Notes: generated from the letters alone by a model not told the origin. Counted from the first letter of the stretch, positions 18,587 through 27,667 are shown. The stretch: DNA of 64,000 nt from Myxococcus qinghaiensis (GCF_024198215.1 NZ_JAKCFA010000001.1:558001-622000), one strand, 5' to 3'. Made by a program: numbers and translations.

Positions 18587-21151
18587 TCAGCGGCGAGGAG
18601 GACGGGGCGCGGGCGGCTGCGCGTGCCTCGGGTCCTCCGGCCAGGAGTGGCGCGGATACTTGCGACCCAGCTCCTTTCGGAGCGCCGGGTAGTGCCGCTC
18701 CCAGAAACCCGCCAGGTCGGTCGTCACCTGTACGGCGCGCATGTTGGGCGCGAGCAGGTGCAGCACGAGTGGCACGCGGCCCGCGCAAACGCTGGGCCCC
18801 TGGGCCAGCCCGAAGAAGTCTTGCAGGCGTGACTCCACCCAGGGCGGCTTGCCCGGCTCGTAGTTCACCTTCACGCCCCGGCCACCGGGCAGCGTGACGC
18901 GCTCGGGAGCGTGGGTGGCGAGCAGTCGTTGTTGCTCGGAGTTGAGCCGCGCGTAGAGCGCGTCGATGAGGGACACGCCCTCCAGGTCCTTGAAGCTGCG
19001 CGCGTCCGAGCAGAGGGAGGCGAGCGCGTCGCGCAGGAAGGTGTCATCCACGGCGGGGAACTTCGCCTCGGGGAAGGCCTGGGCGAGCAGGGCCACGCGC
19101 GTGCGCCACTGTTGCAGGGCTTCGGGGTCGGCGAAGCGACCGGGCCCGGCCGCGAGCGCCGCTTCGACGAGGACGCGTGCCGTTGCTTCCGACGCGGGCG
19201 CGGGGGCGCGGGTCTCCTCGAGCATGAGGTTGCCGTAGGACAGGCGCGTGAGGCGCTCCACGCGGCGGGCCTCGGCGTTCCACTGGAGGGTGTCCACCTC
19301 TTCGAGCGTGTCGGGGTAGAGGTCCAGCAGCCACTCGGGTTCCACGGCGCTGGCCAGTCGCACCACGGCGCCTTTACCCGGGCGCTCCTCGGCGTCCACT
19401 GCCACCATGAGGTCTGCGTCCTGTACGACGCTCAACTCGGAGAGGGACGCGGTTCCGCCGCCGAAGAGGAGCAGCTCGGGTGCGCGAGGCCGACGCCTGC
19501 GCGCGACGCGGTCCGGGTAGCCCGCGAGGACGCTGAGCATGAGTGCCTGCTCGATGTCCTCCGCGCGGTGCGGCTTGTCGCCCTGGCCGCGCACGGCGCG
19601 ACGCAGCTGCTTCTGCACGCGGTCCACGGACTGCACCGCGCCCTGTTCGAGGGAGAGCGAGTGCAGCCGGCCGGAGGCGAAGCCCGCGCGCTCGGCCTCG
19701 CGGAAGCGCTCCAGCAATTCGAGCAGGTCCGAGGGGCCACTGACGACCGCGGAGGCGCGTCCACCTCCGCCCAGGTTGGCGCGAGCCTCGCGGCGGATGT
19801 CCCGTTCGCCCATGAGGGCCGCGAGCGTGGCGGCCTCGGCGCCGACGCCCCGGCGCTCGCCTTCGACGATGACGCGGGCCTGGCGGGGGTGGACGGGGAA
19901 GCGCAGCAGGCGTTGGCCCACGTCGGTGACAAGGCCCTTCGCGTCGACGGCGCCGAGTCGACGAAGCAGCGTCTCCGCCGCGTCGAGCGAGGCCGCGGGA
20001 GGGGGCTCGAAGAACGGGAAGGCGCCGAGGTCGACGACGCCGGAGGCACGCAGGGAGAGCACGGTCTCCGCCAGGTCCATGCGGCGGATTTCGGGGGCCT
20101 CCTGCTCGGGGCGGCCGTCGAAGTCGTGCTGGGTGTAGAGGCGGACGCAGTGGCCGGCGCGGGTGCGACCGGCGCGTCCGGCGCGCTGGATGGCGGAGGC
20201 GCGGCTCACCTTGGACAGCTTGAGGGTGGGCAGTCCGGACCAGGGCGAGTGGCTCGCGACACGCGCGAGGCCCGTGTCGATGACCACGGAGACGCCGTCG
20301 ATGGTGACGGACGTCTCCGCCACGTTGGTGGAGAGGATGATCTTCCGGCGCGGGCTCTTGCGCACGGCGCGGTCCTGTTCCGCGGGGGAGAGGTCTCCGT
20401 GGAGCGGGAGGACGTCGGTGTCGTGGCGCTCGGCGAACTCCGCGCAGGCGTCGCGGGTGCGGCGAATCTCCCCGGCGCCAGGGAGGAAGACGAGCACGTC
20501 GCCATCCACGCCGTTGGTGAACAGGCGCTTGATGGCGGAGAGGACCTGCAGGTCCAGGTGACGGTCATCCGGAGCGGGGAGGTACTCCACGCTGACATCG
20601 TAGCGTCGGCCCTGGGAGCGCAGGGAGGGGCAACCTCCAAGGTACGCACGAACGGGTTCGGCCTCCAGGGTCGCGGACATGACGACGAGCTTGAGGTCAG
20701 GGCGACGCGTCTCTTGCAGGCGGCGAAGCAGCGCCAGTGAGATGTCAGCGGACAGGTGGCGCTCGTGGAACTCGTCGAGCACGACGATGCCCACGTCGCG
20801 AAGGGTGGGGTCGGACAGCAGGCGGCGTCCGAGCACGCCCTCGGTGACGAAGGACAGTCGGGTCTTGGCGCTGCGCACGTCCTCGAAGCGGACCTGGTAG
20901 CCGACGGTGTCGCCCACGCGCTCGCCGATCTCCTCGGAGACGCGCTGGGCGGCGAGTCGGGTGGGGAGGCGTCGCGGCTGGAGGACGACGATCTCCTTGC
21001 CTCCGCCGAGCCCCGCTTCCAACAGTGCGCGAGGCACGCGCGTCGTCTTGCCCGCGCCAGGAGGTGCCTCGAGCACGAGCGAACGAGCCCCGCGCAAGGT
21101 GGTGACGATGTCCGGAAGGAGCGGGTCGATGGGAAGGGCGGCGTCCGCCAT
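18587..21151 (-). CDS. hrpB: ATP-dependent helicase HrpB (DEAH family)
   Basis: 854 residues, the usual HrpB length. Helicase motifs are in order: Walker A APPGAGKTT (Lys35), motif Ia LQPRR, motif II DEFH (126-129), motif III SAT (159-161), IILSTNVAETSVTIDGV (motif V) and QRAGRAGR (motif VI). A winged-helix/ratchet region and the HrpB-specific C-terminal domain ending NMRAVQVTTDLAGFWERHYPALRKELGRKYPRHSWPEDP-like sequence follow. DEAH RNA/DNA helicase of poorly defined function, cytoplasmic. The ATG at 21151 is well supported. It lies 35 bases after the repeat-tailed protein on the same strand, possibly cotranscribed. Confidence 0.95.
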   Translation of the reverse strand: MADAALPIDPLLPDIVTTLRGARSLVLEAPPGAGKTTRVPRALLEAGLGGGKEIVVLQPRRLPTRLAAQRVSEEIGERVGDTVGYQVRFEDVRSAKTRLSFVTEGVLGRRLLSDPTLRDVGIVVLDEFHERHLSADISLALLRRLQETRRPDLKLVVMSATLEAEPVRAYLGGCPSLRSQGRRYDVSVEYLPAPDDRHLDLQVLSAIKRLFTNGVDGDVLVFLPGAGEIRRTRDACAEFAERHDTDVLPLHGDLSPAEQDRAVRKSPRRKIILSTNVAETSVTIDGVSVVIDTGLARVASHSPWSGLPTLKLSKVSRASAIQRAGRAGRTRAGHCVRLYTQHDFDGRPEQEAPEIRRMDLAETVLSLRASGVVDLGAFPFFEPPPAASLDAAETLLRRLGAVDAKGLVTDVGQRLLRFPVHPRQARVIVEGERRGVGAEAATLAALMGERDIRREARANLGGGGRASAVVSGPSDLLELLERFREAERAGFASGRLHSLSLEQGAVQSVDRVQKQLRRAVRGQGDKPHRAEDIEQALMLSVLAGYPDRVARRRRPRAPELLLFGGGTASLSELSVVQDADLMVAVDAEERPGKGAVVRLASAVEPEWLLDLYPDTLEEVDTLQWNAEARRVERLTRLSYGNLMLEETRAPAPASEATARVLVEAALAAGPGRFADPEALQQWRTRVALLAQAFPEAKFPAVDDTFLRDALASLCSDARSFKDLEGVSLIDALYARLNSEQQRLLATHAPERVTLPGGRGVKVNYEPGKPPWVESRLQDFFGLAQGPSVCAGRVPLVLHLLAPNMRAVQVTTDLAGFWERHYPALRKELGRKYPRHSWPEDPRHAQPPAPRPPRR

Positions 21152-21186
21152 GTCCGGGTACCTCTAACGCGCGAGCCGAAGCTCGC

Positions 21187-23076
21187 TCAGGGGGTCTCGG
21201 TTCCAGCCGCGCCAGGCGTAGACGTCACGCCCTTCTTCTTGCGCACGGCGGGAGCCTGGGCACGCGAGGGTGCCGGAGCGGCCGAGTCATCAGACGCAGT
21301 GGGCGCGCCTGAATCGCGAGCGCGGCCGCGAGCAGGTTGTGCGCGTGCATTCTCTGCCGCGTTGGAGGTATCGCCGGCAACTGAAGGCGAGCCAGCGTCG
21401 CGAGCGTGTCGTCCGCGAGCAGGTTGTGTGCGTGGGTCCTCTGCCGCGCTGGAGTTGTCGCTGACGGTTGGAGGAGCGCCAGCACCGCGAGAGCGTCCGC
21501 GAGCAGGCTGTGCGCGCGAGCCTTCCGAGTCGTTGAAGGTGTCGTCAGCGCTTGGAGGCGAGCCCGCGTCGCGAGCAGGCTGTGCGCGCGAGCCTTCTGC
21601 GTCGTTGGAGCTGTCGCCGGCGGTTGGAGAAGAGCCCGCGTCGCGAGCGCGTCCGCGAGCAGCCTGTGTTCGCGAGTCTCCTGACTCGGTGGAAGGATCG
21701 CTGGTGGTTGGAGCTGAGCCCGCGTCACGAGCACGTCGTCCGCGCTCTCCTTCTGAAGGGCCGGGCGCTTCGCCCGACGTCAAGCCGGCCTCTGCGGCGC
21801 GCTTGCGTCCGCGACCCGAGCCAGGACGTGAGGCCTCCGCCGAGTTCGTGCTGTCATCGCCAGAAGAAGGAGCCTCCTCCGACTCGCGCCTGCGTCCACG
21901 AGGAGCCGATTCGCGTGGTTCCGCCGTCGCGGCGCCGGGCTCGTCCTCGCGGGTCTGGCTCGTCTCGAACTCTCGAAGGGATGGAGCCGCTTCGCTCTGG
22001 GAATCAGAGGTGTCCTTGCCCAGGTGCGCGTCGACGTGCGCCTCACGCTTGCGTCCGCGAGCGCCGCCCTGGCCGGGCGCGGCGTCATCCACCGATGCCT
22101 CCGGCCCACTCGTCGCCAGCTCGTCGGAGCCAACAGTGTCCGTGCTGCCATCGCGAGGTCCGGCCGTTGCCGGTTCCTTGCCATGCGCCATGCGAGTGTC
22201 GACCGCCTCCTCATCAAGAGGCACATCTCTGTTCGACGCGTGCGGCGGACGGGTTGGCACCTGGTCGTCGGAGGACGAATCGAGGGCGGCGACCTCCGCC
22301 AGCTCGGCCTCGGTGGGCTCCATGGAGTCCGAGGGTTCGAGGTCGAGCGCGCCCAGTCCGTCGTCGGAGGGCGCCAGTCCGCGACCCGCTTTACGCTTGG
22401 GCTTGAGTCCGAGCGCCGCGGCTTCATGGACGCTGGGGACGGGGACGAGCGCGGCCTCGGAGAGCAGTCGCGCCTGTCGCAGCGCCACCTCGAGCTTGCG
22501 CCCCAGGTTCACCAGTTCCTCGCGGAGCACGGCCTCCTGTTCGAGCGAGAGCGGCGCGGGCTCATGACTGGCGCGCCAGGCGGCATGCGCGGCGGCGACC
22601 TGGTCCATCACGGGACGGACGAGCGCGAAGTCCTCGCGAGCGAAGATGCGCGAGACATAGGAGCTGCGGGTGCGCCGCTCGTAGGACGTGGCGTACTCGA
22701 AGACGACTTCTCGAGGCGCACGTCGGAGCTGGGCGAACTTGAGGTGGGGGAAGAGCGCTTCGATGACAGGCGCACGGCTGCTGGCGGTGAAGGTGATGCC
22801 CGCGTGCAGCTTCTCCAGGGAGTCGACCCAGAGCCCCTGTTGGTGGAAGGCATATTCCTCGCGGGCCTCATCCAGCTCGGGGAGGTCCTTGACTCGGTCG
22901 ACCACGCCGGCGGCGGGGGCGCGAGTGGTGCGCACCAGCTCCAGGGCGGTGGTCAGCCAGCTCTTCTCGGCCTCCAGGCCGGGGCGACCGGCGAGCATCT
23001 CTCCCGCGGTCGCGATCCGACCCTCGAAGGCCTCGGCGAAGCGGATGAGCTCATAGGACTCGAGCGTGGATGACAT
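21187..23076 (-). CDS. protein with conserved N-terminal domain and long degenerate-repeat tail
   Basis: 629 residues, function unknown. Residues 1-~225 look folded and mainly helical (SYELIRFAEAFEGRI, helix-rich, with FAQLRRAPREVVFEYATSYERR). The rest is disordered and highly charged. RGRKR-like basic clusters recur in the tail (GRGRKR, RGRKRE, RGRRRE), and from about 21740 down to 21250 there are six imperfect copies of a 26-29-residue unit of form RARDAGSxP..D.SN.AE..RAQPARG. The tail alternates Arg clusters with Asp/Glu/Ser stretches; RGR clusters recall AT-hook-like DNA-binding tails, but the exact core is absent. It begins 72 bases downstream of the HAD gene's stop on the same strand. 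Confidence 0.75.
   Translation of the reverse strand: MSSTLESYELIRFAEAFEGRIATAGEMLAGRPGLEAEKSWLTTALELVRTTRAPAAGVVDRVKDLPELDEAREEYAFHQQGLWVDSLEKLHAGITFTASSRAPVIEALFPHLKFAQLRRAPREVVFEYATSYERRTRSSYVSRIFAREDFALVRPVMDQVAAAHAAWRASHEPAPLSLEQEAVLREELVNLGRKLEVALRQARLLSEAALVPVPSVHEAAALGLKPKRKAGRGLAPSDDGLGALDLEPSDSMEPTEAELAEVAALDSSSDDQVPTRPPHASNRDVPLDEEAVDTRMAHGKEPATAGPRDGSTDTVGSDELATSGPEASVDDAAPGQGGARGRKREAHVDAHLGKDTSDSQSEAAPSLREFETSQTREDEPGAATAEPRESAPRGRRRESEEAPSSGDDSTNSAEASRPGSGRGRKRAAEAGLTSGEAPGPSEGERGRRARDAGSAPTTSDPSTESGDSRTQAARGRARDAGSSPTAGDSSNDAEGSRAQPARDAGSPPSADDTFNDSEGSRAQPARGRSRGAGAPPTVSDNSSAAEDPRTQPARGRHARDAGSPSVAGDTSNAAENARAQPARGRARDSGAPTASDDSAAPAPSRAQAPAVRKKKGVTSTPGAAGTETP
21250..21740 (-). 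repeat. in-frame degenerate tandem repeats inside the repeat-tailed protein
   Basis: About six tandem units of 78-87 bases encode RARDAGS...RAQPARG with substitutions and small in-frame length changes. Recurrent DNA words are GCGCGCGAGCCTTC- and GCGTCGCGAGC-like blocks. All units keep the reading frame, so the repeat is under protein-level constraint or expands by unequal crossing-over without loss of frame. Confidence 0.8.
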
Positions 23077-23148
23077 GCGACGGGCTCCTCGGAAGGGCGG
23101 CGGGAGATACCACAGCCCGGGCTCGGCTCCGAGCGCGGGCGGAAGGGG

Positions 23149-23853
23149 TCAGCTTCCCCCGAGCAGCGTCGGAAGGGCGTCGCGGTGCGAGAAGTCCGGG
23201 AAGGCGGCATGGGCGCCGGCCTGCAAGAGGGCCTCGGCGGTGAAGGTCCCCGTGCCCACGCCGATGCACTCGGCGCCGATGCCGAGGGCCGCGTCGACGT
23301 CCTTGGGCGTATCCCCGATGATGACCACCCGGCACTCCTCGCGAGGGGCGCCGAGCGTCGCCGCGCCTGCCTCCGCGCCACGGCGGATCAGCTCCACGCG
23401 GTTCTCATGGTCACAGCCGAAGCCGCCGAAGGCGAACTGGTCGTGGATGCCCACGCGCTCCAGCTTCAGACGCGCGCCGTCGCGGACGTTGCCGGTGCCC
23501 AGGCCCACGGCGAAGCCGGGGCGAGCGCGCGCCGCGAGCACGGCCTCGCGCATGCCGGGGAACACGCGATAGCGCGCGTCTTCGACCTTCTGGATTTCGT
23601 CCGCGAGGTGGGTGAGGTAGGCGGCGATGCCAGCATCGATGGCGGCCTCGGTGTCCTCGACGCCGATGACGCGCAGGGCGGTGCGGACGATGCCCCGGTC
23701 CGTCATGCCGGACATGTGGAACGAGTCGCAGGCATCGCGGCGGCCGTGAAGCTGCTCGAAGGCGCGGTCCATGGCCCGGCGTCCCGCGCCGCCGGTGGTG
23801 ACGAGGGTGCCATCGATATCGAACAGGAGGACCGTGGGGCGCATGGCCCCCAT
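23149..23853 (-). CDS. HAD-superfamily phosphatase (phosphoglycolate-phosphatase-like)
   Basis: 234 residues from ATG 23853 (MGAMRPTVLLFDIDGTL); ATG 23844 is a nearby alternative. Motif I is FDIDGT with nucleophile Asp12 and acid Asp14. A helical cap follows (~20-90), then motif II GLGTGN, a lysine/arginine region, and motif III/IV VVIIGDTPKDVDAALGIGAECIGVGTG. This is the subfamily I cap layout of Gph/PGP-like phosphatases. It could remove phosphoglycolate formed in DNA repair, but other phosphate monoesters are possible. It is followed on the same strand by the repeat-tailed protein, and preceded by the HEAT protein with a 49-base gap. Confidence 0.88.
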   Translation of the reverse strand: MGAMRPTVLLFDIDGTLVTTGGAGRRAMDRAFEQLHGRRDACDSFHMSGMTDRGIVRTALRVIGVEDTEAAIDAGIAAYLTHLADEIQKVEDARYRVFPGMREAVLAARARPGFAVGLGTGNVRDGARLKLERVGIHDQFAFGGFGCDHENRVELIRRGAEAGAATLGAPREECRVVIIGDTPKDVDAALGIGAECIGVGTGTFTAEALLQAGAHAAFPDFSHRDALPTLLGGS

Positions 23854-23902
23854 CTAACGGAAGGCCCGGGCCGACGCGAGCCCCGAGTCATGTCGAGAGC
23901 GC

Positions 23903-24562
23903 TCAGGGCTCCGCGAGGCTGAGTCCTCGCTGGAGTGCTTCGCGCACGAGGGGGCGTTCCTCCAGGGGAAGGCGTTCCTCGAGTGCCTGACGGGCCTGCT
24001 GTCCACCCAGTCGCCCGAGCGCCAGGGCCACGGCCTCCCGAACGGGGTCTTCGCGGTCCACCAGTCGCGCCGTGAGGGGACGGATGGCCTCGGTGCCCAG
24101 GCAGCGAGCCAGGGCTCCCGCGGCGCTGGCGCGGACATCAGCGGGAGCACGCGGATCCTCCAGGACCTCCTGGATGGACGGTGCGCCCTGGGGCGGGTCG
24201 ATGAGGGCCAGCGACGCCATGGCCCGCTCGCGCCGCGACGAGGGAGCCGCGCCGTCCACCACGAGCGAGCGCAGGACAGGCACGGCCTGCGGCCCGAGCC
24301 GACGCCACTGCTCCTCTCGAAGCGGCCCCTGGGAGGCGTCGAGTAACGTCAGCACCTGCTCCCGCAGGTCGCCCGGTGCGGCCGGAATGGGCGAGGAGGG
24401 CACGGCCGAGGGCGGTTCCCCCGAGGCGTGCGAGTACGCGAGCGCGGTGCTCCCGGAGCTCGCGAGCAGTCCCGCTCCGAGCAGGAGATGCCACCACTGT
24501 CGTCCCCGCGAGGGGAGGGGCGCGACGGTATGGCGAGGTGGCGGCGAGGTCGGTGTTGGCAT
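23903..24562 (-). CDS. HEAT-repeat protein with N-terminal membrane/signal segment
   Basis: 219 residues. A hydrophobic stretch WHLLLGAGLLASSGSTALAY (~24-43) is an uncleaved anchor or signal peptide, followed by a Pro/Ser linker. From ~70 the protein is helical with HEAT-like pairs: LGPQAVPVLRSLVVDG, RERAMASLALIDP, VRASAAGALARCLGTEAIRPL, VREAVALALGRLGGQQARQAL. HEAT arrays serve as protein-binding scaffolds; the partner is unknown. It is divergent from the DsrE-like gene across 82 bases. Confidence 0.78.
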   Translation of the reverse strand: MPTPTSPPPRHTVAPLPSRGRQWWHLLLGAGLLASSGSTALAYSHASGEPPSAVPSSPIPAAPGDLREQVLTLLDASQGPLREEQWRRLGPQAVPVLRSLVVDGAAPSSRRERAMASLALIDPPQGAPSIQEVLEDPRAPADVRASAAGALARCLGTEAIRPLTARLVDREDPVREAVALALGRLGGQQARQALEERLPLEERPLVREALQRGLSLAEP

Positions 24563-24644
24563 GGGGGCGCCTCGAGCAGGGGAACGTCCTGGGTTATACG
24601 CCGGTTGACCGCTCCGACTCGAACCCCGTTATGGTGCCGCGTTG

Positions 24645-25037
24645 ATGGCTGGACGCGTCTTCTTCTTTCTGCAGCACGCCACGTACGAGCCGGCCTTCCA
24701 GGCGGGCTCCATGGGCATCACCGCCGTGGCGATGGGCGACGAGGTCTACTTCGTCTTCGCCTTCGACGCGCTCCGCTCCTGGGTGGGTGGAACTTTCGGT
24801 CAGCCCGAGAGCGAGCGGGAGCGTGAAGAGCACGCGCGAGGAGAGTCCCTGGGTGTGGCACCGCCGCTGAAGATGCTGCAGGAGGCGAGGGCGCTGGGCG
24901 CGAAGCTGATCGCCTGCGACACGACAGTGCGCCTGTGCGGCCTTGAGCCCGAGTCACTCCACGGCCCCTTGGACGAGGTGATGGGCCTCGCCTCGCTGTG
25001 GCGACTGACGCAAGGGGCGCGCACGCTGACGCTCTAG
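24645..25037 (+). CDS. DsrE/DsrF-like family protein
   Basis: 130 residues from ATG 24645 (MAGRVFFFLQHATYEPAFQ); an adjacent TTG gives one more residue. The pattern of N-terminal strand VFFFLQHA, a helix ending AVAMGDEVYFVFAFDAL, a variable charged loop (~48-72), then PPLKMLQEARALGAKLIACDTTVRLCGL fits the DsrE fold of sulfur-trafficking and related proteins. Cysteines in IACDTTVRLC sit where DsrE members have a reactive Cys, but a sulfur role is inference. The E-R-rich loop is unusual. It stands alone, 254 bases before cglB. Confidence 0.7.
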   Translation: MAGRVFFFLQHATYEPAFQAGSMGITAVAMGDEVYFVFAFDALRSWVGGTFGQPESEREREEHARGESLGVAPPLKMLQEARALGAKLIACDTTVRLCGLEPESLHGPLDEVMGLASLWRLTQGARTLTL

Positions 25038-25291
25038 GTGATCCACGTCGAAGAGGAGCCAGGCAGGCGCCAATGTCGTCAACGCCACACCGGGTGTGTG
25101 CCTGCCGAGCGTGAGCCATCGGCTCCTGCTGTAACCTCGCAGTATGGGTTGAACCTGATGCGCCCTGCCTTTTGAGGCTGTAGCCTCCGAGGGGAGTCAC
25201 GCGTTACTCTTCCCCTCAAGCCGTCCCCTGAAGAGCCCGGCCGCGCGGAGCTCCGCGTCCCCCCATGAGAAGCAGAAGGAATTCATCACCT
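25038..25291 (+). promoter_or_regulatory. 254-base non-coding region upstream of cglB
   Basis: No plausible gene is seen here. The one structured element is the 14-base palindrome GAGGCT-GT-AGCCTC (25174-25187), about 105 bases before the cglB start. TTGAAC (25149-25154) lacks a convincing -10. A weak AAGGA lies 12 bases before the cglB ATG. The cglB promoter is probably here but not identified. Confidence 0.35.
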
Positions 25292-26581
25292 ATGCGCGCC
25301 AAGTTGCCCCTCCTGAGCGCTCTCGTCTTCGGCGCCCTCTCGGGTGTCGTCGCCGCGGGTTGTCAGTCCTACGACTTCGAGCCGGTGGAGCCGCTCGCCA
25401 TCGCGCAGACGACGGTCGAGGAGACCATCACCGCCCTGTCGAGCAAGCCCAACATCATGATGTTGGTGGACGTCTCCGGCTCGATGACGCTTCCGGTGGA
25501 TACGACGCGGCCGTCCTGCCAGGTGCCGGATCAAGGCACCGGCCCGCTGACGCTGTGTGGCAACACCAACCCGTGCCCCACGGCGACGTGCCCCACGCGG
25601 TGGTCCGAGCTGCAGGCCGCCGTGCCCCAGTTCCTCGCGAACAGCGGTCCCTATGTCCGCTTCGCGCTCACGACCTATCCCCAGGCCACGGAGGACTCCT
25701 CGAGCATCGAGGCCTGCACCAGTGCCTCCTCGACCTCGGTCCGCAGGGATTTGCCGATCGTCGAGGACGATGCCTCGCTGCTGGCGCACGCCAACTCCAT
25801 CAACGACCTCATCCAGGGCATCCCCAACAGCGGCACCGGCAGGCCCTTCGGTGGAACACCGACCAGTGGAAGCCTGAACTTCATCGGGCAGATTCCTGCC
25901 TTGCAGGTCAAGGACCGCAAGAACTTCGTCATCCTCCTGACGGACGGTCTCCCCAACTGCAATGCGAACAATGAGTACTCTGGCGTTGATCAGCCCGCGC
26001 TCTGCAAGTGCACCGTCCCTGGCACCACCTCCTGCGGCACGAGCGGGGCGGCCTTCGAACGTCGTGGCTGCCTTGACACCAACGCCTCCGTGCAGGCCGT
26101 GCAGGCGCTGAAGGACCAGGGCATCACGACCATCGTCATCGGCTTTGGCGCCGAGACGGCGGCGGGGGATGGTCCGGTGGTGCTCCAGTCCATGGCGGCG
26201 GCGGGTGGTTTCGCCCGCTCCTGCGCGGATGACGCGACGGCCTGTGGTTCCAACGACACGTGCATCGCGGCGACGGGCCTGTGCGGCCGGGCCTTCTACC
26301 AGGCGGGCAACCAGACGGAGTTGGCCGAGGCGCTGGAGCGCATCAGCAAGGAAGTCATCAACCCGGAGCCCTGCCTGATTCCCCTCAAGGGCCCGCAGCG
26401 GCCCTCGGACCCGAAGCTGGTCGTCGTCTACATCGAGGGCGAGCGCACCCTGGCGGGTGACGGGACCTGGGCGCTGACGGACGACGGCGTGCTCTTCAAC
26501 GGCGCGGCGTGCGAGCGCATCAAGAACTCCCGGCCGGAAGCGCCCATCAACATCGAGATTCGCGCCATCCGCCAGCGCTAG
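25292..26581 (+). CDS. cglB: adventurous gliding motility lipoprotein CglB (von Willebrand A domain)
   Basis: 429 residues from ATG 25292 (MRAKLPLLSALVFG); ATG 25265 would add nine residues. A signal peptide ends in lipobox VAAGC with lipidated Cys24. A vWA domain starts at KPNIMMLVDVSGSM, whose DxSxS (Asp60, Ser62, Ser64) is the MIDAS metal site, and continues through NFVILLTDGLPNC and ITTIVIGFGAET. The many cysteines suggest disulfides. In Myxococcus xanthus CglB is an outer-membrane lipoprotein of ~416 residues required for A-motility, acting as an adhesin with the Agl-Glt machinery, and it can be transferred between cells. The match is from my knowledge of CglB features and context with tgl; a generic vWA lipoprotein is the alternative. 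Confidence 0.8.
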   Translation: MRAKLPLLSALVFGALSGVVAAGCQSYDFEPVEPLAIAQTTVEETITALSSKPNIMMLVDVSGSMTLPVDTTRPSCQVPDQGTGPLTLCGNTNPCPTATCPTRWSELQAAVPQFLANSGPYVRFALTTYPQATEDSSSIEACTSASSTSVRRDLPIVEDDASLLAHANSINDLIQGIPNSGTGRPFGGTPTSGSLNFIGQIPALQVKDRKNFVILLTDGLPNCNANNEYSGVDQPALCKCTVPGTTSCGTSGAAFERRGCLDTNASVQAVQALKDQGITTIVIGFGAETAAGDGPVVLQSMAAAGGFARSCADDATACGSNDTCIAATGLCGRAFYQAGNQTELAEALERISKEVINPEPCLIPLKGPQRPSDPKLVVVYIEGERTLAGDGTWALTDDGVLFNGAACERIKNSRPEAPINIEIRAIRQR

Positions 26582-26600
26582 GCAGTCGGACGGGGGCGGC

Positions 26601-26629
26601 TTTACCCGGGCGGGTGTGGGGATTATAGG
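26601..26629 (+). promoter_or_regulatory. candidate promoter of the RimK-like gene
   Basis: TTTACC (26601-26606) and TATAGG (26624-26629) are 17 bases apart, 36 bases before the ATG at 26666. The -10 lies inside a short dyad (GGGGA...TCCCC). Consensus-based guess. Confidence 0.4.
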
Positions 26630-26665
26630 TCCCCTCGCCTCTGGCCCGGTTCGCCGTCCCCGCCC

Positions 26666-27667
26666 ATGAAAGTCACCCTCCTCTCGCGGTCCGCTTCCAT
26701 TCCCTCCACTCGGCGTCTTGTCGAGGCGGGCCGCGCGCGGGGGCACAAGATGCGCGTGCTCAACCCGCTCCGGGTGCAGATGCACCTGGACGGGGGCAGC
26801 GCCACCCTCTACTACGACCGCAAGAAGCTGGCGCCCACGGACGTCGTCCTGCCGCGCATCGCCCAGTCCATCAACACGTATGGGCTCGCGGTGGTGAACC
26901 AGTTCGCGCTGGGCGGGGTGCCACTCGTCAACCACGCCCAGGCCATTGCCCAGTCGCGCAGCAAGATGCGCTCGCTGCAACTGCTGTCCGCGCATGGCAT
27001 CGACATTCCCGCCACAGTGATGGCGCGGGACGCCGCCCACCTGAAGGAGATGGTGGGGCTGGTGGGTGGGGTGCCGGTGCTCGTGAAGCTGCTCCAGGGG
27101 CAGGAGAACCACGGGGTGATGGTGTGCGAGAGCCTCCAATCCCTGGAGGCCGCGCTCGAGGCGGTGCTCGGCCTGGGCCATAACCTGGTGATGCAGGAGT
27201 ACGTGAAGAGCACGAGCCAGGACGTGCGCGTGCTCGTTGTCGGTGGCAAGGCGGTGGCCGCGGTGCGCCGCAGGCCGCGGCCCGGTCGGCTCGCCCACAC
27301 GCTCATCAAGGGGGCTCGGCTGGAGGCGATGGAGCTGTCCGAGGGGCAGCGCGCCACGGCGGAGAAGGCCACGCGCCTGGTGGGGCTGGAAGTGGCGGCC
27401 GTGGACCTGCTGGACATCCAGGGGCAGTCGAAGGTCTTCGAGGTGAACAGCTCGCCCGCCTTGCCGGAGATGGAGGCCGTCACGGGCATGGACCTGGCCA
27501 CGCCCATCATCATCCGCGCCGAGGAGCTGGTTGCTGGCGCGGAGCCCGTGTCCGTCCCGGACCTGCTTCCGCCCCGGGGCATGCCCCCGCCGGGCCTGCC
27601 GTCGTCCTCGACGACGCGCAAGAAGCGCTCGAGTCGCACGCCCACGGGTGGAGCAGGGGGCGCGTGA
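26666..27667 (+). CDS. RimK-family ATP-grasp ligase
   Basis: 333 residues, MKVTLLSRSASIPSTRRLVEAG onwards. The RimK layout is visible: an N-terminal pre-ATP-grasp domain with LYYDRKKLAPTDVVLPRI; NHAQAIAQSRSKMRSLQLLSAHGI; the ATP-binding VPVLVKLLQGQENHGVMV; QEYVKSTSQDVRVLVVGGKAVAAVRRR; and the metal-binding VFEVNSSPALPEMEAVTG. RimK enzymes add glutamate residues to ribosomal protein S6 or make peptide-like products. The target here is unknown. The last ~40 residues (PPRGMPPPGLPSSSTTRKKRSSR) form a disordered basic tail not typical of RimK. It lies between cglB and a small periplasmic protein, with separate promoters likely. Confidence 0.85.
   Translation: MKVTLLSRSASIPSTRRLVEAGRARGHKMRVLNPLRVQMHLDGGSATLYYDRKKLAPTDVVLPRIAQSINTYGLAVVNQFALGGVPLVNHAQAIAQSRSKMRSLQLLSAHGIDIPATVMARDAAHLKEMVGLVGGVPVLVKLLQGQENHGVMVCESLQSLEAALEAVLGLGHNLVMQEYVKSTSQDVRVLVVGGKAVAAVRRRPRPGRLAHTLIKGARLEAMELSEGQRATAEKATRLVGLEVAAVDLLDIQGQSKVFEVNSSPALPEMEAVTGMDLATPIIIRAEELVAGAEPVSVPDLLPPRGMPPPGLPSSSTTRKKRSSRTPTGGAGGA

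Noticed and set aside
21250..21740. CRISPR-like or DNA-level tandem array
   Set aside because: Units differ in sequence and length, spacers are not separate, and all keep one reading frame, so it is a protein repeat.
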